The notes below the pieces were generated by a model. It searched no databases and had not been told where the DNA came from. It was given only the letters and a program-made list of their open reading frames with translations. This document shows, piece after piece, positions 27,398-34,457 of a stretch of DNA of 39,716 nt (its first letter is position 1; the number at the start of each line of letters is the position of its first letter). The DNA is from an archaeon. GTDB lineage: Archaea > Nanobdellota > Nanobdellia > SCGC-AAA011-G17 > GW2011-AR20. Position numbers and translations under genes: made by a program. The DNA lies in the NCBI GenBank assembly GCA_002688355.1, contig NZCT01000024.1, positions 1-39,716 on the forward strand, read 5' to 3'.

Positions 27398-27640
27398 ATG
27401 AACCTAAAAGATACTTTAAAATCAAGAGAACTTTCTGATCTATCAATTAACGAATTAGAAACAAGAATACATCAAGAGGAAGTTAAATTCAGAAATTTAA
27501 AAGAAGAAATAAAAACCAGAGAACTTCAAGGAGATTCTTGTGATTTATTATATAATAGACTACAGAGAAGAGCTTCAGTATTAGACGATTTACAAGAAAC
27601 TTATAATGATAAAAAAAGCAAGAAAAAATATGGTATTTAA
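27398..27640 (+). CDS. small coiled-coil protein
   Basis: The 80-residue protein is charged and strongly helical throughout (LSINELETRIHQEEVKFRNLKEEIKTRELQ), consistent with a coiled coil. No family is recognised. It lies 46 bases after the previous gene in the same direction and may share its transcript. Confidence 0.55.
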   Translation: MNLKDTLKSRELSDLSINELETRIHQEEVKFRNLKEEIKTRELQGDSCDLLYNRLQRRASVLDDLQETYNDKKSKKKYGI

Positions 27641-27680
27641 ACAAAGTAAAATAATTTAAAAATAGTTAATCAAAAAATAA

Positions 27681-28376
27681 TTACAAGGAGTTTCTTATGT
27701 TTGTGATTGTTTTTTGTTCAGCATTATCTAAGCTAGTTTTAATTTTTTCTCCGAATTCTATGATTTTTTCTTCACCTATAACGACTAAATCTAAACCACC
27801 TGTGTAAATGTCTTGTGATGCTTCTTTTAATCCTTGATAAGCTAAATCTACTCCTTGTGCTAATGTGATGTTAGGAGGATTTAACGCAGGTACTGAAACT
27901 GCCTGAGATAAAATATAATTAATTGCATGCTCTTCACCTGAGCCTATTGAAGTCCAAGCTCTTCTTTCTATTGCTCCAAGAGGGTAACAAGTGTGTAATT
28001 GAGGATCATTTTCATATCTTGTAGCTAATAATAATGCATTCGAATTCTCTATATTTGGAAGTTTAAATTCCCATCTTCTTAGGTTAAGTTCATTTAAATC
28101 TGCAAAATAACCTTTTTCTATAGCTTCTTTTACATTTATAGAACCATTTAATATCCCTGTTAAGAATTCAGTATAGTTTGGATCAACTACCCCTGTCATA
28201 GTAACAGCTACTTCTCGTTTTTCATCTACGTATATTTTTTGAGCTTCTCTTTGAGTTTGAACTTTATATGCAATATCCCCTTGTTGTTTCCACTCTTGAT
28301 GGGTTCTTCTTGAATCTGAACCTAGGACTATTCCTTTCTTTTCTCCATCTGTTGCTATTCCTATTAATGTTGTCAT
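27681..28376 (-). CDS. proteasome beta-like N-terminal nucleophile hydrolase
   Basis: The 231-residue protein has the proteasome beta fold: TTLIGIATDG start, GSDSRRT (catalytic Asp), AQKIYV (catalytic Lys), VAVTMTG and SIGSGEEHA. I use the ATG at 28376. A TATA-like ATATAAAC lies about 30 bases upstream, and this puts Thr directly after the initiator Met. The upstream GTG at 28403 would instead add a 9-residue propeptide. A 10-12-residue insert separates the Asp and Lys motifs compared with standard beta subunits. It may be a divergent proteasome subunit or a stand-alone peptidase. Confidence 0.82.
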   Translation of the reverse strand: MTTLIGIATDGEKKGIVLGSDSRRTHQEWKQQGDIAYKVQTQREAQKIYVDEKREVAVTMTGVVDPNYTEFLTGILNGSINVKEAIEKGYFADLNELNLRRWEFKLPNIENSNALLLATRYENDPQLHTCYPLGAIERRAWTSIGSGEEHAINYILSQAVSVPALNPPNITLAQGVDLAYQGLKEASQDIYTGGLDLVVIGEEKIIEFGEKIKTSLDNAEQKTITNIRNSL

Positions 28377-28457
28377 TTTAGTTATATCAAGAACTCTTTT
28401 CACTAGTTTATATTGTGATTTTGGGGTTTAAAAATGTAACTTTTTCTTGTAATAACG

Positions 28458-28513
28458 CTTAAAAACAGTAAATTCTATAGTTTATAAGGTGATAAGGAGC
28501 TTAAAACAGTAAA
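28458..28513 (+). promoter_or_regulatory. near-perfect direct repeat upstream of a nuclease gene
   Basis: GCTTAAAAACAGTAAA (28458-28473) and GCTTAAAACAGTAAA (28499-28513) are spaced 41 bases apart and flank a TATA-like AGTTTATAAGG. The second copy abuts the ATG at 28514. They could be operator half-sites around the promoter. Confidence 0.35.
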
Positions 28514-29164
28514 ATGACTAAACTATCACCATCATCACTAAATCTATTTTTAGACTGTAAAAGATGCTTTTACTTACAAATTGTTAAAAAAATTAAACGT
28601 CCCTCTACTCCATTTCCTTCTTTACCTTCTGGAATGGATAAAGTCTTAAAAGAACATTTTGATAGTTTTATGTTAAACGGTAAGTTACCACCAGAATTAC
28701 TTAAAAATAACGAATGTAAAGATTTAAAATTATTTAATGATCAAGAACAACTAAAAATTTGGAGAAGTAACTTTCACGGTATACAATTTATAGACACAAA
28801 AAATAATGTTTTATTACATGGTGCTATTGATAATATTTTAGTTTCTAAAGAAAAAAAATTGATAGTTCTAGATTACAAAACTCGTGGTTATCCGTTAAAA
28901 GAAGATACTCATAAACATTATCAATTACAAATGGATCTTTATAATTTTCTTTTACGTAAGAATAATTATTCTACGGAAGACTATACTTATTTATTATTTT
29001 ATTATCCTTTACGTGTTCTTTCTTCCGGTGAAGTTATCTTTGAGACTGTTTTGAAGAAGATTCCTGTTGATGTTGAGAAAGGTGAGAAGGTTTTTAATGA
29101 TGCTGTTACTTGTGTTAAAGGTGGGATTCCTATTGAAACGTGTGAATGGTGTGGGGGCAAATGA
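28514..29164 (+). CDS. Cas4/RecB-like PD-(D/E)XK nuclease with cysteine cluster
   Basis: The 216-residue protein starts with SPSSLNLFLDCKRCFYLQ, the Cas4/RecB-type entry helix. It then has LLHGAIDNILVSKEKKLIVLDYKTRG, where D...DYK forms the metal site, and HYQLQMDLYNFLL, the QxxxY motif. The C-terminal CEWCGGK with the N-terminal CKRC could hold an iron-sulfur cluster as in Cas4 and AddB. No CRISPR repeats or cas genes are nearby, so a repair or defence role is more likely. The next gene starts immediately after. Confidence 0.8.
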   Translation: MTKLSPSSLNLFLDCKRCFYLQIVKKIKRPSTPFPSLPSGMDKVLKEHFDSFMLNGKLPPELLKNNECKDLKLFNDQEQLKIWRSNFHGIQFIDTKNNVLLHGAIDNILVSKEKKLIVLDYKTRGYPLKEDTHKHYQLQMDLYNFLLRKNNYSTEDYTYLLFYYPLRVLSSGEVIFETVLKKIPVDVEKGEKVFNDAVTCVKGGIPIETCEWCGGK

Positions 29165-29893
29165 ATGAAATTGAATAGCAAAACAAGTTGGTTAGAAGGT
29201 GGGCCTTACTTAGAAGTATCTTTTCTTCTGGAAAATAAAAGTAATCGAATTACCTTCATTAAAGAAATCTTAGACAAACTCAAAAATATCCCATATAAAT
29301 ATCAGATAAAAGCAAATAATTTAAAGAAAGAAATAGATAAATTCTCAGAAGGGTATCCTTATGATGAAAATGACCCAAATACTTATCAAATTCATTCAGT
29401 AGAAATTCCTTTAACCATTAATATTTCTAAAGAAAGAAAATCAAAATTATACTTTGAAGAAGTATCTGAAAACACGATTCAAATAAATTTCTGTTTTCTT
29501 TGTGACACAAATAAATCAAAAGAGGATAAAAAAGAGGATAAAGATATACTTGCATATACAAAATTTCTTTCTTCATTATATGAAATCTTTAAATTTCCAA
29601 TTGGAGTAATTTCTGTCGAAAATGATTGCGTTACTCTTTTTTATGATAGTGATAAAGCTTGGCCTCATGAAGATTTTAAGATCAGTAATATTGACCTACC
29701 ACAAATTGTTAAGAGTATTAACAATTCATACATTTATGTTTTATTAATTGATTCAGATTATTTCCCAATGATAATAGCTAATAATTCGGAAGACTTTAAT
29801 TTCCCTGCACCTTCTTTTTGTAATCTTTCTCCAGGCCTTTCATATCTAGGTGAATCTAAGATACCCATAATAATTAATAATATTAAAGAATAA
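29165..29893 (+). CDS. hypothetical protein, partner of the Cas4-like nuclease
   Basis: The 242-residue acidic protein starts right after the nuclease stop, so the two form an operon. The sequence mixes strands and helices; a charged tract KSKEDKKEDKDI marks a loop near the middle. No family is recognised. The last 36 codons overlap, on the opposite strand, a radC-like N-terminal fragment. The C-terminus here may therefore have been replaced by the repeat, and the original stop may lie elsewhere. Confidence 0.6.
   Translation: MKLNSKTSWLEGGPYLEVSFLLENKSNRITFIKEILDKLKNIPYKYQIKANNLKKEIDKFSEGYPYDENDPNTYQIHSVEIPLTINISKERKSKLYFEEVSENTIQINFCFLCDTNKSKEDKKEDKDILAYTKFLSSLYEIFKFPIGVISVENDCVTLFYDSDKAWPHEDFKISNIDLPQIVKSINNSYIYVLLIDSDYFPMIIANNSEDFNFPAPSFCNLSPGLSYLGESKIPIIINNIKE
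29758..29868 (-). pseudogene. radC-like N-terminal fragment (module copy 1)
   Basis: The minus strand encodes 36 residues, MGILDSPRYERPGERL then GAGKLKSSELLAIIIGK, and a stop. This matches the N-terminal helix-hairpin-helix region of RadC/UPF0758 proteins, but the rest, including the JAB metal domain, is missing. It lies antisense to the end of the 29165 gene. Related copies occur at 30634-30744 and 31431-31515. Confidence 0.65.
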
Positions 29894-29906
29894 ATAAATC
29901 TATCTA
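29875..29906. repeat. leader repeat copy A
   Basis: A 32-base AT-rich sequence just upstream (minus-strand sense) of the radC-like copy 1. It matches 30 of 32 bases of the copies at 31521-31552 and 32210-32241. Confidence 0.7.
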
Positions 29907-29950
29907 AAAAACAAAAGAATTTATAAATAAGTAAATAAGTAAATAATAAC

Positions 29951-30109
29951 ATGAATAAAAAAGCAATAAATAGAAATGGAACAGCAACATCTAGAGCCAA
30001 TTATCCAAAATTAAAAGGAAAAGAATTAACAAAAGCAATAAACGAAGTACATAAAGATCCAAAATTTATGGCAGAGATAAAAAAGTTCATCAAAGTAACA
30101 ACAAGTTAA
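29951..30109 (+). CDS. small protein gene missed by the ORF track
   Basis: ATG to TAA encodes 52 residues (MNKKAINRNGTATSRANYP then KFMAEIKKFIKVTTS), basic with a helical C-terminus. A TTTATAAAT element about 28 bases upstream fits a leaderless transcript. Its last bases overlap the 3' end of the converging PIN gene by 4. It could be the PIN toxin's antitoxin or an independent gene; family unknown. Confidence 0.55.
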   Translation: MNKKAINRNGTATSRANYPKLKGKELTKAINEVHKDPKFMAEIKKFIKVTTS

Positions 30110-30612
30110 AAATTATATTTCATCTTCAAATCTGAATATTTCCAGAAATTAGGTTGCCAAAATCCATCTTTTACACAAATATGTTTATACGCTTTTCTTG
30201 CTGACTTACTTAATAACGTCTTTGAATCATCAGAAATAACTATATCTAATCTATAAAAACTAGCACATGCAACAAGTGTAAAATCTACATCAATATTAGT
30301 TTTACTCCAATTTCTAATACCGCCAAATTTTCTATAAGAATTATAAAATTTAAGAGCTAAATTATTAACTTCAATTGAATCTTTAAGATATCTTCCTTTT
30401 GTTAACTCATTATATAAAGCAAGAAGAAGATTTCTTTTACTAAGTCTTCCCAATTTTTCATTTTTAGGTGCATCTCTTAATTCTTTTTTAATAGGTTTAA
30501 ATCCATAAACAATAAATTCCTTATCTTCTAATATTTTCTCTCTAATAGAATTAATCTTATTCTCCTCTATTAATTTTCCATAGATGTTCGTATCAAATAT
30601 TATTTTTAACAT
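30106..30612 (-). CDS. PIN-domain ribonuclease, likely toxin
   Basis: The 168-residue PIN-fold protein has the first acidic site IIFDTNIYGKL, a middle Glu in IKKELRDA, and TNIDVDFTLVACASFYRLDIVISDDSKTL with the remaining acidic residues. PIN toxins cut RNA with Mg2+. No standard antitoxin gene precedes it; instead the 36-codon radC-like module copy 2 ends 21 bases upstream on the same strand. It lies in a toxin-rich island. Confidence 0.8.
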   Translation of the reverse strand: MLKIIFDTNIYGKLIEENKINSIREKILEDKEFIVYGFKPIKKELRDAPKNEKLGRLSKRNLLLALYNELTKGRYLKDSIEVNNLALKFYNSYRKFGGIRNWSKTNIDVDFTLVACASFYRLDIVISDDSKTLLSKSARKAYKHICVKDGFWQPNFWKYSDLKMKYNF

Positions 30613-30633
30613 TTTACCTATAATATTTCCAAA

Positions 30634-30744
30634 TTATATAAACATTTCTTCAGGCTCAAAAAAAGAATTAGTTAATCTATCTTCATAACCTTTACTTAAC
30701 TTAAAACCAGGTCGTTCATACCAAGGAATATCTAAGATACCCAT
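30634..30744 (-). CDS. 36-codon radC-like mini-ORF (module copy 2)
   Basis: ATG to TAA encodes MGILDIPWYERPGFKLSKGY then EDRLTNSFFEPEEMFI. The first 13 codons match module copy 1 and the rest matches copy 3 at the DNA level. It is exactly as long as copy 1 (111 bases). It sits just upstream of the PIN toxin gene, where an antitoxin would normally be. It may be a small expressed peptide or a decaying fragment. Confidence 0.4.
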   Translation of the reverse strand: MGILDIPWYERPGFKLSKGYEDRLTNSFFEPEEMFI

Positions 30745-30776
30745 TTAATTAAAACAAAATAAATATTATATAAAGA

Positions 30777-31106
30777 TTAGTAATTAAATCTTTTTTCATA
30801 ACTCTTATGATCAAGCCATTCTAAAACAATAGAAACTACAATTAACTCATCTCTTTCAATAGAATACAACAATCTCCAAGCATTAGGTAAATCATATTTC
30901 CATAGATTTTTAATTTCATATTTTTGAACATATTCCTTAGGAATTAATTTTTTTGGTATCTGAATGCCAGTAAAAGAATTATTTTCTATATCTTCAAAAG
31001 CACGAACTATAAATTTATACATCTGTTTTTCCTTTGACTCTTCTAATTTCTCAAAAGCTTCCTTCAATTTCTCATCAACAAACTTTATTTTTGAAGGAAG
31101 AATCAT
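30777..31106 (-). CDS. RelE/ParE-superfamily toxin-like protein
   Basis: The 109-residue protein resembles RelE-type toxins: a leading helix KFVDEKLKEAFEKLEESKEKQ, then YEIKNLWKYDLPNAWRLLYSIERDELIVVSIVLEWLDHKSYEKRF. The strand pair and the terminal H..YEKRF region match the RNase-toxin core. RelE toxins cut mRNA on ribosomes. It overlaps the upstream winged-helix-like gene by 4 bases. Confidence 0.82.
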   Translation of the reverse strand: MILPSKIKFVDEKLKEAFEKLEESKEKQMYKFIVRAFEDIENNSFTGIQIPKKLIPKEYVQKYEIKNLWKYDLPNAWRLLYSIERDELIVVSIVLEWLDHKSYEKRFNY

Positions 31107-31378
31107 ATTTTACTCCAAAACAATTCTTTATGTTTTAAATGCTCACTAACTTCTTTAGGATAAAATATCCATCCAAACTTTCCTTCTGCATCTACAGATA
31201 TCTTTCCAGAATAAAGTAAATAATCAATTATAACACAAAAAGTTTGATACATCATTTTTTTAGGCAAATTTTCCCATAAAGCTCTTTTCTTAAATTCTCC
31301 ATCATGTTTTTGGATGAATCTTTCTACCATCAAAACAGTGTCCAATCTTGGGAATCTCAATATTTGTTGGGTTTCCAT
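31103..31378 (-). CDS. winged-helix-like putative antitoxin of the RelE pair
   Basis: The 91-residue protein has RFPRLDTVLMVERFIQKHDGEFKKRALWENLP then MMYQTFCVIIDYLLYSGKI and a wing-like GKFGWIFYP, consistent with a small winged-helix DNA binder. It is the first gene of the pair. A 20-bp perfect palindrome ends directly before its ATG, and a TTTATATAG TATA box lies about 28 bases upstream. Confidence 0.72.
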   Translation of the reverse strand: METQQILRFPRLDTVLMVERFIQKHDGEFKKRALWENLPKKMMYQTFCVIIDYLLYSGKISVDAEGKFGWIFYPKEVSEHLKHKELFWSKI

Positions 31379-31398
31379 GTTATATCAATTGATATAAC
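31379..31398. promoter_or_regulatory. 20-bp perfect palindrome at the antitoxin start, likely operator
   Basis: GTTATATCAATTGATATAAC reads the same on both strands. It lies between the TATA box and the ATG of the antitoxin gene, where a bound dimer would block transcription initiation. This is the standard position for toxin-antitoxin autoregulation. Confidence 0.65.
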
Positions 31399-31430
31399 AA
31401 ACTATATAAACTTTTCCATCTTTAAAATAA

Positions 31431-31515
31431 ATCAGAATTAGTTAATCTATCTTCATAACTTTTACTTAATTTAAAACCAGGCCTATTTATACTAAAAAAT
31501 ATCTAAGATACTCAT
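31431..31515 (-). pseudogene. decayed radC-like module copy 3
   Basis: The minus strand begins ATGAGTATCTTAGATATT, like copy 2, but meets a TAG at codon 8. Out of frame it continues with nearly the same bases as copy 2 (RPGFKLSK.YEDRLTNS). It is a non-coding relic of the same module. Confidence 0.65.
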
Positions 31516-31520
31516 TTAAC

Positions 31521-31552
31521 TAATAATATTAAAGAATAAATAAACATATCTA
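31521..31552. repeat. leader repeat copy B
   Basis: A 32-base sequence identical to copy C (32210-32241) and differing from copy A at two bases. It lies between the decayed radC-like copy 3 and the DUF2283-like gene end. Confidence 0.75.
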
Positions 31553-31554
31553 AT

Positions 31555-31875
31555 TCAAGCAACAACAGGCATAGGAATAGGTATTTTCTTAATAGAATTC
31601 TGCAATTGCAACTTCAAAAAAATCAAATTACATTGAGGGTTTCTCTTATCAATAACAAATTCAGCACCTTTCATCTCATTTAAAGAAACCTTATCAATAT
31701 CTAGATTATTAAAAAACTCAGAAGCATTTTCTATCTCAATACCAACAATTTCCTCATTACTATCAAAATCTAATGTAAAATCACCTACCTCAGCACTTCC
31801 TTTAGTAACATAGCCATCTTTATGAATATGTAAAATATCTGAATATTCACTATAATCAAAGTTAAATTTATTCAT
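31555..31875 (-). CDS. DUF2283-like protein, likely antitoxin
   Basis: The 106-residue protein has the DUF2283 pattern: FDYSEYSDILHIHKDG then DFTLDFDSNEEIVGIEIENASEFF, a beta-rich core ending in the IxIxxAS helix. Such proteins are commonly encoded beside DUF4258 toxins. The gene starts 2 bases after the DUF4258-like gene stops. Confidence 0.82.
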   Translation of the reverse strand: MNKFNFDYSEYSDILHIHKDGYVTKGSAEVGDFTLDFDSNEEIVGIEIENASEFFNNLDIDKVSLNEMKGAEFVIDKRNPQCNLIFLKLQLQNSIKKIPIPMPVVA

Positions 31876-31877
31876 TT

Positions 31878-32204
31878 TTATCTTCTCCTTTTAACAAGTT
31901 TAATCTTTTTAAATAGTTTTGGATTTAAAATTTTAACAGTTCTAACCATTATTTTTTCATATTTAAATAAATCTATAATCAATTTTAATTGTCTCTTACC
32001 ACTTATTTTAAAATATAATTTATACACTTTAGGTCTATCTTCTATAATCTTAGACAATTTATTTACATCATGTAACAAATATTTAACTATAATTTCTTTA
32101 GTAATATTATTCTCTTTGCATCTCTTAGTTACGTGAGGATCATCAAATTCTATATCATCTTCAGAAATATTTATTATAAGTTTTTGAAAATCCTTAATTT
32201 CCAT
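31878..32204 (-). CDS. DUF4258-like protein, likely toxin
   Basis: The 108-residue protein carries PHVTKRCKENNITKEIIVKYLLHD then VYKLYFKISGKRQLKLIIDLF, which fits the DUF4258 layout (H..KR.KE.nI....i...l followed by a strand pair), and ends in a basic tail. It is the first gene of the pair. The leader repeat C lies directly upstream of its ATG, so it may be driven by the repeated promoter module. Confidence 0.78.
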   Translation of the reverse strand: MEIKDFQKLIINISEDDIEFDDPHVTKRCKENNITKEIIVKYLLHDVNKLSKIIEDRPKVYKLYFKISGKRQLKLIIDLFKYEKIMVRTVKILNPKLFKKIKLVKRRR

Positions 32205-32209
32205 TTAAT

Positions 32210-32241
32210 TAATAATATTAAAGAATAAATAAACATATCTA
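32210..32241. repeat. leader repeat copy C
   Basis: A 32-base sequence identical to copy B, here 5-6 bases upstream of the DUF4258-like gene ATG rather than a radC-like ATG. It marks the promoter-side boundary of the duplicated module. Confidence 0.75.
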
Positions 32242-32280
32242 AACCAATAACTATAAATACAATCTAACCTTATTAATAAT

Positions 32281-32487
32281 ATGTCACTATTCACAAAAGA
32301 AAGGGAAAAACACCCTGATAGAAGAGCAGGTAATGTTCCTCACGTAGGCAACGTACCAAGAGCAAGAACTCAACTTGGTGCGTGGAGAAGGAAAAGAGAT
32401 GACGCAGGCAAGAAAGAAAGAAATGAAAAAACTTTATGGGATTACATAAAAGAATTTATTCTAAAAATATTTAATAAACGCCTTTAA
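32281..32487 (+). CDS. small protein with Arg/Gly/Pro-rich start and amphipathic tail
   Basis: The 68-residue protein has a basic, proline- and glycine-containing first half with a near-repeat (AGNVPHVGNVPRA), then a predicted amphipathic helix TLWDYIKEFILKIFNKRL. No family is recognised. The tail could touch the membrane. It overlaps the end of the converging gene by 17 bases, which lowers confidence slightly. Confidence 0.5.
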   Translation: MSLFTKEREKHPDRRAGNVPHVGNVPRARTQLGAWRRKRDDAGKKERNEKTLWDYIKEFILKIFNKRL

Positions 32488-32707
32488 GTGTAAATAATAA
32501 ATAAATCTCTTTAATATACCAAATAAAAAAGATTAAGATAATTATTGAAAGTATTAGAATAACCACAAATAAAAATTTTGATTTTTGTAATTTATATTTT
32601 TTAACTAATTTATACAATATAAAAGAAAGTATTACAGGTATTACTAATGGTATTAATATTAAGAATGCTGTAAAAGTCCATGCTACAAGTTTATCTAGGA
32701 ATGTCAT
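32471..32707 (-). CDS. small membrane protein
   Basis: The 78-residue protein has two long hydrophobic segments (TAFLILIPLVIPVILSFILY and FLFVVILILSIIILIFFIWY) separated by a lysine-rich loop. No family is recognised. It begins 5 bases after the DUF4013-like gene stop, so it is likely co-transcribed with the two membrane genes upstream. Confidence 0.6.
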   Translation of the reverse strand: MTFLDKLVAWTFTAFLILIPLVIPVILSFILYKLVKKYKLQKSKFLFVVILILSIIILIFFIWYIKEIYLLFTLKGVY

Positions 32708-32712
32708 TTTAT

Positions 32713-33276
32713 TTACTTAACATTCCTTCTATAAAAATCAGCTATAAACATATTCTTTGTAAAAACACTTGCAGGAATTCCAACTAAAATTATCATCATA
32801 ACAAAAAATATTATCGCTAATAAAATACTTTTCAAAAAAACTACAACATAATCTTTAAAATTACTAAAAACTACATTTACTAAACTAAACTCAAAAAGAG
32901 ATTCTACTGTTTCCTTCTTCATAAAATTAATAAACAATATAGGAATAATAAAGATCTCAATAAAAAGACGAACTATTACTAATACTGGACTAAATAAAGT
33001 AAGTATTGTTGAAAGTATAGCATATGCTATAATAAATGGAACAGCTTTTACTAACATAAAAAATCCTAACTTAAAATCATTATTAAATTTAAGAACAGGT
33101 AATTCTAAAAAATTTCCTTTAACAAACTCTTGAACAATTCTAACCCCATATCCCCCTAAAGCAAGCCAACCAAAAATAGGTAAAAATATCCAAAAAATAT
33201 TCAGCATTCCTTTAGCTCTATTAAAAGGATATTTAAAAGCAGTTTCAAAGTCTAATTTATCTATAGTTTTATTCAT
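32713..33276 (-). CDS. DUF4013-like membrane protein
   Basis: About 187 residues from the ATG at 33276 (MNKTIDKLDF). The track start is a TTG, and a TTTATATATC TATA element lies about 30 bases before my start. Features are FKYPFNRAKGMLNIFWIFLPIFG, GYGVRIVQEFVKGN..LPVLKFNNDFKLGF and several membrane segments. This matches the DUF4013 family, whose function is unknown. Confidence 0.78.
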   Translation of the reverse strand: MNKTIDKLDFETAFKYPFNRAKGMLNIFWIFLPIFGWLALGGYGVRIVQEFVKGNFLELPVLKFNNDFKLGFFMLVKAVPFIIAYAILSTILTLFSPVLVIVRLFIEIFIIPILFINFMKKETVESLFEFSLVNVVFSNFKDYVVVFLKSILLAIIFFVMMIILVGIPASVFTKNMFIADFYRRNVK

Positions 33277-33317
33277 AAAAATAATATTATCTAATAGATA
33301 TATAAATCTAACTAAAT

Positions 33318-33725
33318 TCAATTACAAGAAACTTTCTCATCAATACCAGTATCTCGATTTCTTTTATGGCAAACATAATCTATTGGAATTCCAACACATT
33401 GACTCCCACCAGCATCAAGAATCAACCAACGATATTTCTCTACCCCAATACAAGTACAATCTTGAGTTTCTTGACTAAAATATCCCCAAGAATAACATTT
33501 TGGAAAAGGTATAACCATAATTAACACATAAACAACTATAATAATTGAAATAATCATCATTTTCTTATTAGAATATTCTTTTAAAATAAAAACAAGAAAT
33601 ACTATGTAAGCAATAAAGAAGATAGGTAAGAATAAAGAAAGATATGTAAAAACTGTAATCCCTAAAAATAAAAATAAACCTACTATAAAAAATAATATAA
33701 ACAAACCAATTTTTTTCCAATTCAT
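33318..33725 (-). CDS. membrane protein with cysteine-containing tail
   Basis: The 135-residue protein has three hydrophobic segments in its first 85 residues. A tail with six cysteines follows (CYSWGYF, CTCIG, SQCVG, VCHKR, SCN), probably outside the cell where disulfides could form. Family unknown. First of three minus-strand membrane genes. Confidence 0.6.
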   Translation of the reverse strand: MNWKKIGLFILFFIVGLFLFLGITVFTYLSLFLPIFFIAYIVFLVFILKEYSNKKMMIISIIIVVYVLIMVIPFPKCYSWGYFSQETQDCTCIGVEKYRWLILDAGGSQCVGIPIDYVCHKRNRDTGIDEKVSCN

Positions 33726-33773
33726 AGTATACTTAAATTATAGAGTTATTTAAAACTTATTATAGCTTCAACT

Positions 33774-34361
33774 TTAACTAAAATCTACATCAGGAACTAC
33801 ATCAGCACCTTCATCGCTTTCAAAGAATTCTTTTTCCTCATATCCAAGATAACCAGCAACCCATTTACTAGGAATTCTTTTAACCTTAACATTAAATTTC
33901 TTAATAACTTCATTATATCTCATCCTTTCTGTAGAAATTCTATTTTCAGTTCCCTCTAATTGTGATTGTAAAGCTAAAAAATTCTCAGTAGCTCTTAAAG
34001 TTGGATATGCCTCAACAACAATATTTAATCCTCTTAAAACAGATGTCATTTGACTATCTATGCCATTTAACTGTCCTGGAGATAAACCAGCATCTACTGT
34101 ATTTTTAATTTGTGTTGCTTGTGTTCTTAATTTTGCAATATCTGCTTGAGTATTTGCCTCAAAATCTCGTGCTCCTTTAACAGTTTCAATTAAATTAGGA
34201 ATTAAATCAGCTCTTCTTTGATATTGGTTTTCAACTTGAGCCCATTTTTCATTTACAGTTTCATCAAGTGAAATTAAACTATTATAAGTCCCAACAAACC
34301 AAAATATTAAAATTAAAACTACTACACCTACACCAATTAACCATTTAGTGTTCTTTTTCAT
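33774..34361 (-). CDS. lemA: LemA family protein
   Basis: The 195-residue protein has one N-terminal membrane anchor (WLIGVGVVVLILIFWFVGTYN) followed by SLDETVNEKWAQVENQYQRRADLIPNLIETVKG, the LemA signature, and the helical YPTLRATENFLALQSQLEGTENRI segment. LemA proteins are envelope proteins that often co-occur with TPM-domain proteins; one lies at 36693-37418 on the same strand. Function is unclear. Confidence 0.95.
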   Translation of the reverse strand: MKKNTKWLIGVGVVVLILIFWFVGTYNSLISLDETVNEKWAQVENQYQRRADLIPNLIETVKGARDFEANTQADIAKLRTQATQIKNTVDAGLSPGQLNGIDSQMTSVLRGLNIVVEAYPTLRATENFLALQSQLEGTENRISTERMRYNEVIKKFNVKVKRIPSKWVAGYLGYEEKEFFESDEGADVVPDVDFS

Positions 34362-34457
34362 AGTATTAGTTTATTTGTTTTGTTTTTAAATGTTTATATT
34401 TTCATTTAAATAAAATACAAAAGATTTAAAAAATCATATTATTAAATAAAATCTAAA

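Noticed and set aside
28514-29164. CRISPR-associated Cas4
   Set aside because: No CRISPR array and no other cas gene in the window; the fold is shared by many RecB-type nucleases.
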